DNA of 64,000 bases. Origin: Pyricularia pennisetigena (taxonomy: Eukaryota > Ascomycota > Sordariomycetes > Magnaporthales > Pyriculariaceae). The notes beneath the pieces are model-generated. The model saw only the letters and a list, made by a program, of their open reading frames with translations. It was not told the origin of the DNA and did not search any database. This document shows, piece after piece, positions 56,976 through 64,000 of this stretch; position 1 is the stretch's first letter, and each line of letters starts with the position of its first letter. The position numbers were made by a program, and so were the translations under genes. The stretch lies in contig NC_043743.1 in the NCBI RefSeq assembly GCF_004337985.1, forward strand, positions 2,084,909 to 2,148,908. The letters run 5' to 3'.

Positions 56976-58618
56976 ATGTCATTCCCTCTAGCGCGACAAG
57001 CTCTTGGGGGGATTAGGAGCAAAACAACGAGAGCATCGTTGTCATTGAAATGTCGAGGTTCATTAGCGAGTGGGATCTTGCGATTAAGCCCATCGGGAAC
57101 CAGGGCTCTACGGCATTCATCTTCACCATGGACAAATTCACTGCAGAGGCTCGGTGAAAGGGGGATTGCCACGACAATTTCAGCCTCTGAATTGCAGTTC
57201 GGTCAGCCAGTTCATGAGACTCACCCGCACATACTAAAGGCTGGAGAATGTAAGGAACATGAAATCAAAGGGGCAGGAAATTGGAAAACAAAATCAGAAA
57301 CAAATCCTGAATTTAGCACCTCACTTGGTTCAAGACATGTACTCACTACTTCATCTATCTCATCTCAGTAACACCAGGAATCTCCGCTCAAGAGTACTAT
57401 GATCGCCGACAAAACCTTGCAGCTCTTCTCCCTGAAAATGGAATCGCCATCCTGGCGTCAGCCGAGCTCAGGTACCGCTCTGGCGCCGTCTTCTACCCCT
57501 TCCGCCAGGACTCCAACTTCCTCTACCTGACGGGCTTCGCCGAACAGGATGCCGTGGCCGTGATCCGAAAAACCGGCCAGAACGATCACGAATTTAGGCT
57601 GTACGTCAGGCCGAAGGACGCCGCGGCCGAACAGTGGTCCGGCCCTTGGAGCGGCGTCGAGGCAGCCATGGACGTGTGGAACGCCGACGTCGCCGGGCCC
57701 ATCTCCACAGCCGCGCACGAGGTTGGTAAACTGGCCAAGGCCGCCTCGCCGGCCATCTACACCGACGCTCCCGCGTACGGCGGGGGCACCGGTGCTGTGA
57801 AGCCGCTTGCGCCGCTGGTCAACTCCCTGCGTGCCGTCAAGTCCCCCGCCGAGGTGGCCAACATGCGCCACGCGGGCCGTGTCTCGGGGCGGGCTTTCAC
57901 GGCCGCAATGCGAGGTGATGCATCCGGATCCGACTGGAAGTATGAGCGTGATCTTGCCTTGTTCTTTGACCACACGTTTGCCACGACTGGTTGCGACGGC
58001 CAGGCATATGTGCCAGTTGTGGCAGGCGGGTCCCGTGGCAGCATGATTCACTACGTGCACAACAACCGCGATCTGCCGCCAGGCGAGATGGTACTGGTGG
58101 ACGCCGGTGGTGAGTACGGCACATACATCACCGACATCACTAGGACATGGCCTATCAATGGCAAGTTCACCCCTGCGCAGCGAGACCTGTATGAAGCCGT
58201 ACTCAAGGTACAACGGTCGGCTGTGTCGTTGTGCCGCGCGGATTCAGGGTTTTCTCTGGACAAGATCCACATGATTGCCCAGGATGGACTACGCGATCAA
58301 TTGACACAGCTTGGCTTTGAATTTGATGGGAGGAATGGGCGGACAATACAGACGTTATTCCCGCATCACTTGAGTCACTATGTTGGCCTGGATGTTCATG
58401 ATACGCCTGGATATTCTAGGAGCGTGCCCCTAGAGCAAGGCCATTGTGTCACAGTCGAGCCCGGTATTTACGTGCCCGACGATGAGCGTTGGCCTGAGCA
58501 TTTCCGCGGAATGGCCATACGCATTGAGGACAGTATATGCGTTCTAGACGATGTGCCACTTGTTTTAACATCCGAGGCAGTCAAGGAGGTGGTTGATGTG
58601 GAAGCTCTACGGGCATGA
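56976..58618 (+). CDS. icp55: Mitochondrial Xaa-Pro aminopeptidase, ICP55/XPNPEP3 type
   Basis: Two exons, 56976-57249 and 57369-58618 (intron GTAAGG...CTCAG, phase 1), 507 residues. Icp55 removes one residue from mitochondrial proteins after the processing peptidase, stabilising them. The first 70 residues are Arg/Ser-rich with almost no acids (MSFPLARQALGGIRSK), a mitochondrial presequence. The aminopeptidase-P N-domain begins at LTPGISAQEYYDRR and includes FRQDSNFLYLTGF. The pita-bread catalytic domain has all five metal ligands: Asp in LVDAGGEYG and in YITDITRTWP, His in HHLSHYVGLDVHD, Glu in VTVEPGIYVP and Glu in MAIRIEDSI. The splice join GAA-TTA-ACA-CCA restores the conserved TPGI. It converges on the bHLH gene with 355 bases between stops. 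Confidence 0.94.
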
Positions 58619-58973
58619 CCATGATCATCAGAATAGCCGCTGTTTACCACTCAGCCCTGTAAATTATTCATAACCAGAGAAAGCACACTCCTTGTACCAT
58701 TCTAGTTCGTTCTCATTTCATATGATCCAATAATCTAGCCTTTTGACCCTACTGCGACCCTTAATACAGGTACTAATGTCTGTTTCATCAACCTTGGGTA
58801 ATCGTAATAAGCAGTCGTGAAAATGAAGAGAGCAAAACCCAGATCTATCTATTTGTATGGTCTTTTTGGTGTTCTGTAGTTGGTCGTATCTCATGCGAAG
58901 AGTAGCGATTGCCGTGTAAGAAATATTTACATTGAAGAAATACGTTTCCCTTCGTCTAAGTACCGAGAGGAAA
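58619..58973. other. Short spacer between convergent icp55 and bHLH genes
   Basis: Holds the two 3' UTRs; nothing else seen. Confidence 0.7.
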
Positions 58974-60625
58974 TTAGCAGAAAGCTCTTGGGTCGAACAG
59001 TGTTCTGCTATAGTTTGGCATTTGATATGTAGGCCGAGCAGTGGCACTAAGAAGTTGCTCAAAGGCTTGCAGTCGTTTCGAGAGCTCTTGATGTTGTTGC
59101 ACAATCATCTTGTTCTTCTTCTCCAGGTAGTGGATATACTCGGTGGCTTTGGTAAGAACAGCACCCTGAAGAAACCATGCAATTAGAACTGCTTTTTTCG
59201 GACCTAGTAACAATAATACGGCTAAACTCACCTTGCTGACTTTAGGGCCACGTGAGGGCTGGCCCACGTCCTCGCCATCCACTTCGTTCTCTGGAATAGT
59301 CCGCAACGCAGGGACGGCATCCCTCAATTCGGCAATTTTGTCCTTCAGATTTGTGCGATATTTGCGTTCGATATCGTTATGTGCAGTCCGGTCACCCTTG
59401 GCACCAGCCTTCTCCTTCCCTTTGTCTGGTCGTTGTGGTTGGGGCTGTTTGGGTGGCACGATGTTCGGAGGCGGCATGCTGAGCAGCTGGCTCATCGATG
59501 CAGTTCCTAAGCCAAACCCACTCATAGCTGACTCAAAATCAGTCTGATATTGGGAATACTGATCAGCCATACTCGAGCCGAGTCCACCAGAAGTTGTTCC
59601 TCGGTTCATCGCTATTGCTATGAGGCGCCGTTGTTCCGCTTGATCTAGTGTGCTCCTAGATTGTGTGCTCATGACAGAGTCCATCCTCAAGCCCGGCTGT
59701 GGCCGCTCCCAGCTCAAGGGGGTCGAAAAAAGACTTTCTCGTTGTGGGACTTCCGTGGGCGCAGTCGAATCAATTTTCGAAAGCTGTTCCGCAAGACTCA
59801 TCGAAGCAAATGTTTGCTCATCATCAGAAAGCGCATTGTCCAACGCGCTATCATCCAGAGAATCCTCGACTTTCACTTGTCTTGTTCGTGAACCTGATTG
59901 AGACGCAGCTTGCGCCTCGCCTTGTCGTTTTTGTTTATGGGATCTGCTCGACCAATTAGATAGCTGTCGAGACCTATATGGACCAACTCGTAAAGTACAA
60001 CTGATGTGGCTCTTGTAATATCCACAAGGCGCATCTTTGTGCATAACGAGATGTAACTAACCTCTGTGGCTCCTGTGCTGTGGGCTTGACGGCCGGCTCA
60101 CCCTGAGTGGTCGCGCTCGCGCTCGCCTCTGCACCCGTCTCCTCGGGAATTGTTCCCTCATTGTCAAACTGAAGCCAGTAGTCCACTGAGTCAAAGGGCG
60201 TCGAATCCGTGCTAAGTTTTGAACGCTTCCTCTCAGGTTTCTCTCGAGATGGTGGTTTCAGCGTTCGGGTTGGAACTAGAGTCCTCGGGCCTTGGGTGTA
60301 AATTGAGCGCTGCCGCTGTGGGGGCTCGAACGCGGTACCGCTGTTGTTTTGGTCCTGAGACTGTTCGAAAGCTCCAAATGATCCCAGGCCTTCCAGTCCT
60401 TGCGGGTTGAAAGAGAAGTCAATGTCGGCCCCGAGGGTAGAGGGGTTCCATAACGGGTATGGCTGGCCTGTGCCGCTCGAACGGGTCAGATTCGCAGCGC
60501 GTTCCGCCGCATTGCTGGTCTGTCCCCCATGGTTAGCAGAGTCTTGGTGGCAGCTGGGTATGCATTTGTACCTGGGCGTTGGGCACCGTAAAGTACTCCA
60601 TGTGCCTTAGAAGATTTGGGTCCAT
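58974..60625 (-). CDS. SREBP-type bHLH transcription factor
   Basis: Four exons, 60625-60572, 60519-60062, 59973-59232 and 59165-58974; 481 residues. The basic region AHNDIERKYRTNLKDKIAEL (near residue 365) has Tyr where most bHLH proteins have Arg, the mark of SREBP-class factors, which bind sterol-response as well as E-box sites. A loop of about 25 residues is followed by helix 2 (AVLTKATEYIHYLEKKNK) and a leucine-zipper-like tail. No membrane segment is present, so it is not a membrane-tethered SREBP such as SrbA. Small soluble relatives in Aspergillus (DevR/UrdA type) act in development and sterol-related responses; which one this matches is unknown. N-terminal two-thirds are Ser/Gln/Pro-rich. 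Intron 59231-59166 (66 bases, stop-free) splits the loop from helix 2. First exon and its CTAAC-containing intron are well formed. Confidence 0.9.
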
Positions 60626-63554
60626 TTTGTCGTCCGCCCCCTGGCTCGTTGTAGTGATCTAGGCAAACCGTCTCACTGACGCTCCGAAGAGCTGTGTCAC
60701 ATCCAAATCAGGTTGTAGTTATGGGCCCCTTGGTATGCGACGGGCCGAGTTCAGCTTGGGCAGATGGTACACCAATGCTCCCCCAACAAGTTGGATCAAC
60801 TCAAAACTGCGGAAATCGTGTAACTACTGGGTAGATAGTCCCGGTAGCTATGAGCCAGCTTTCTTTTGTTGGGCGCAGTTGGTTCGCACTCAGCCGAATT
60901 GAGTTTTCTCGCTGCCAAGGCGGTCGAACAGACCAAGATTCGATCTCGTATTTCGCAATGCGACGGGGAGCATGGGACAACACAGTTCGCAACTGTCGAC
61001 CAAGGCTGGCAAATGCTGAAGTTGTTGAAATGCAAATATTACTTTGCATCAGGTAGATATGGCTCAAGTGCACAATGTGGCAAGAAGCTGTGATGGAAGC
61101 TTGATAGCACCTTGTCGATCAAGTTCAACAGTGGGCTGATTCGGGTTCAATCCGGTACGATGGCGGGCACATGCTACGGTCTACCTCCCGGTAGGCGACA
61201 ACGCTTTCATCAGTGTGACAATTCCCATCAGACATGAACGTCGACCAAGGTTGTGGTCGTTTGTAATGTGTTGGATGCTGGAAGGCTTTGAGAGAGCCTG
61301 GCCGCGGTGCAGGAATTGTCAAGTTGATGTGTTTGGTACCGGACGGGAGAGCTTCTCACGGCCGCGATGATCAAGGGAAAACAGTCGTAGTCGGAGGGTA
61401 GGATATAGGTAAGGAGGGTCCACCCAGTATTCTGGCCAATATGGGGGTTAGGTCCAAGATGGCCATGCGCTGATTGGCAGGATAGCGCCGACCCAAGAGC
61501 TGAAGATGGCCTGACTTTGCCATTGTGCCTAGGAAGTCTTGTAACATGTTGTTATAGAGCCCCTGGTGCTCTCTGTCGAAAATTTGGTCATTGGCGCCAG
61601 AATCATACGACTTTTTGACAAGAGAGGGGAATCACGCCTGACCCCACACTAGCCTGGACTTGCCGAACGGGAATCGGGGTCTTTGAGGTGGGTCTGTCCA
61701 CCCTTAGACGAAAGTAAATATTATTTAGCAGTTAAGGAAAGGCCCACATCATACCTCTGTATCGTGACATTAGCATTCAGTAAGGTAGGCACCTCAGGTA
61801 TCTATCATGAAGCACTTTGCTAAAATTAGCCATCATTTAATGCCTAGGTACCTGTAGGCTTCCAAGCTGTTCCCTACTCTTGAGAGTCCATTAGCGCGAA
61901 GCTGCCATGTATACGGTAGGTGTTCGGGTGAGTAAACATTGGAGAGGGACAGGTTTCTGAGCCGTTGGCTGCTGTAAAACCAAGGTCCCCGTCATACTGT
62001 GTCAATCAAAGTAGCGGCTGAGTAATAAACTAATCCCTGGTACCAAACATTATCAGTCAGCTTAAGCTTTGCACAGTTTATACGCTGCAAATTGTTTATC
62101 TATTCACTTCTGCCGGCTGAGTATTAATCTCTAATCAATCCTCAAATCCTCGAGTTAGCAGTTAACAATCCCAAGCAATCCCAGAAGTGAGTCGCATCAA
62201 GGAGTCCAAAGGCACTGATTAGCTAGGCACATAGACCCTGGTCCGGGTTGAGCATAAATTGTACCGAGTACAATACAGTACGTGCTCTGCTCTTTCGATG
62301 TTTGAAATGTGGAGAAGGCAAAAGCATATGCATACAGGGTATGTAAAAAATAAAAAATATCAGCAAGGTCCTGCTTGCATGTCAAGATCTATATACCGTT
62401 CACGCAAGAGCTAGTCTTGTTAGCTCATTATTGAAGGCTCTAACCTGTTATTTGCCGAAAATTGCACACCAATTTAGGGAAGTCTGTGGCTAAAATTGCA
62501 CCATACAATGTATACAACCAGATGGAAGAACATACATGACCCTCGAAGAATTGGAGAAGGTGTTGACGACGACCCACGGACGCTGTATTGCACATTAAGA
62601 CCAGCATGAACCAACATACCTCGCCTACCTACCGGGCTTCCCGGACCGGACCGCACTTAACAAGGCTGGCTTGAATCGTCCAAAGCCACAGGTTTATTTC
62701 GAGTGCCAAAGCAAACGGATGTATACTTCCAATATTTTTTATTGGGAGATGGAGTAATGCTCAACTCACTTCCAAAATGGAAACAGTTGCGTTGTATACA
62801 TCGAGGGATAGTGTGACAGTGAAATTCTTTAAGCCAGGTTTCTACAAGCTGCCCCTCGAGAAACAACACTCCGCATGGTTTATCTTGGAAATTTCAGCCC
62901 TATGGATTTAGCAGAAGTCATCTCAAGAAACACTTGATTGTAGGTCTAAAAAGCAGACTAGGTTCGCCAAAGTAATAATTCGGGTTTTTTTGTGTTACTA
63001 CAGGATAACTTTTATCCGCAATGGCGTCAGAAAATATCTTCAATACCCTCAGGCCTTCCTATTTATGTAGCTGTAACCCAAAGAATACGGCAAATTAGAG
63101 AATCTCATTGCAAAAGTCCCAGCTGGTGTTTGTTGATAGGTCGCTAACAGCTGTCCCTCTCTTACTGGAGAGAGAAGCTTGGGCCTTCAGGCTGACTTGA
63201 GGGGTGAGCCAGCCCACTTATTTCATCATTTTGATTGGACATTCTGCACCGCGTTCTGTCGCCTGGCCAAGGTCCACTAGCCTTGCATTGATCGTGCTTG
63301 CCGAAAACAGCTTTGAGCCTGGCGTTTGCGATTGAAAGAAAGAAAACATCCTCTTGAATCTGCGGATATTGGGTAGCGAGAGACGCCACCTCATGATCTA
63401 AACATCAACCCAGGAATCTGTTTCCGTCCACAGAGACTAACTCCGTGGGGCATATTTTCTTTCTCACTTTCTTTCTCAATCACGCTCACCTTTACCTATC
63501 TTGCCGTTCATTTTGATGGAATCACCGCGTCACTGACGACTCGAGGCTTTCACC
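60626..63554. other. 2.9-kb divergent promoter region, bHLH / nucleoporin
   Basis: No gene supported on either strand. Small frames (for example 63162-63389) have no signature. A CT-rich stretch (about 63445-63480) lies just upstream of the nucleoporin start. Confidence 0.6.
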
Positions 63555-64000
63555 ATGGCGGCTGCCGTGGACTTGGGCTTTTTGTCCAACCATTTGAGCT
63601 TGCCGCAAGAGACGCTCGACACTGTTGCCTCAGACCCGACGCCAGAACTTGTCGCTGTAGTTCTCACAGCCGTCGCCGCCAAGGCGCGTGAATACGACGA
63701 GCTTTATTCGGAGAAACTCAATGTTGACATCGCATTGGAAAATGCGGTGCGAAGCTCAGAGTCGCGATGCCAGACCTTCAAGACAACCGCAGACAATGCA
63801 CTCAAGGAGCTCGAGACTGTACGTCGAAAACTTCAGGACGAGGGTAGGTCGTCATCATATCGCGAATGAAAAAAAGTTCATTTCACAGCACCCTGTGATC
63901 ATGGACTGGCATAATACTCACTTTGTTTTCGTCATTCTCTAGAGACCGCACGTCAAAACCTGGAGAACCAGCTCCAAGCCCTGAGATCCGAATCCACCAC
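63555..64000 (+). CDS. Mlp1/TPR-like nuclear-basket nucleoporin, 5' end only
   Basis: Exon 1 63555-63843, intron 63844-63942 (GTAGGT...CTCTAG), exon 2 from 63943 running off the window; about 115 residues seen. Starts MAAAVDLGFLSNHLSLPQET, then a region predicted to be coiled coil (KAREYDELYSEKLNVDIALE). The spliced join gives QDEETARQNLENQLQAL. This N-terminus matches fungal Mlp1/TPR proteins, very long coiled-coil filaments of the nuclear pore basket that work in mRNA quality control and spindle-checkpoint protein docking. Family assignment rests on the N-terminus alone, since most of the gene lies beyond the window. Confidence 0.8.

Overview
The window is nuclear DNA of a filamentous ascomycete, most likely a Sordariomycete. 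A member of the Magnaporthales is a guess that I cannot confirm without a search. The support is: protein genes split by short introns (mostly 50-120 nt, GTAAGT-like donors, CTAAC/CTGAC-like branch points), a 447-residue beta-tubulin with six introns, a CPC1/GCN4-type bZIP regulator, and long AT-rich spacers full of homopolymer tracts. Two runs of N mark assembly gaps (16545-16565 and 37117-37148). I rebuilt gene models by hand from reading frame, splice sites and protein-family knowledge, and exon coordinates are given in each entry.

Layout. 1-5200: an APH/choline-kinase-like protein (+) converges on an MFS transporter (-). 5193-9364: a gene-empty spacer. 9365-11917: a secreted tyrosinase in eight exons (+). 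13088-15085: beta-tubulin (-). 15086-18402: a spacer with a purine-rich minisatellite holding the first gap. 18403-22351: a very large, disordered Ser/Pro-rich protein (-). 22352-31532: a 9.2-kb stretch with no convincing gene. 31533-33862: GCN20/ABCF3 ATPase (+). 35716 to about 37116: CPC1/GCN4-type bZIP (-), whose 5' end runs into the second gap. 40412-42106: fungal membrane protein (-). 43383-45597: adenosine-deaminase-related (ADGF/CECR1-type) hydrolase (-). 47427-48641: UBC8-type E2 (-). 50406-51610: ketopantoate hydroxymethyltransferase (+). 51886-52529: ATG12 (-). 53698-55841: DBF4-type kinase activator (-). 56976-58618: ICP55-type Xaa-Pro aminopeptidase (+). 58974-60625: SREBP-type bHLH factor (-). 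63555-end: 5' end of an Mlp1/TPR-like nucleoporin (+).

Most of the genes are housekeeping. The most notable context is that two parts of general amino-acid control, Gcn20 (works with Gcn1 to activate Gcn2) and Cpc1/Gcn4 (the transcription factor translated when Gcn2 is active), lie next to each other tail to tail. The region upstream of cpc1 carries a perfect Gcn4-type site and upstream reading frames. Three regulators/initiators (cpc1, dbf4 and the bHLH gene) each contain a short stop-free intron whose length is a multiple of three, so retention would give an in-frame longer protein. The APH-like protein lacks the usual catalytic Asp. I saw no intact transposon, no tRNA or rRNA gene and no CRISPR array.
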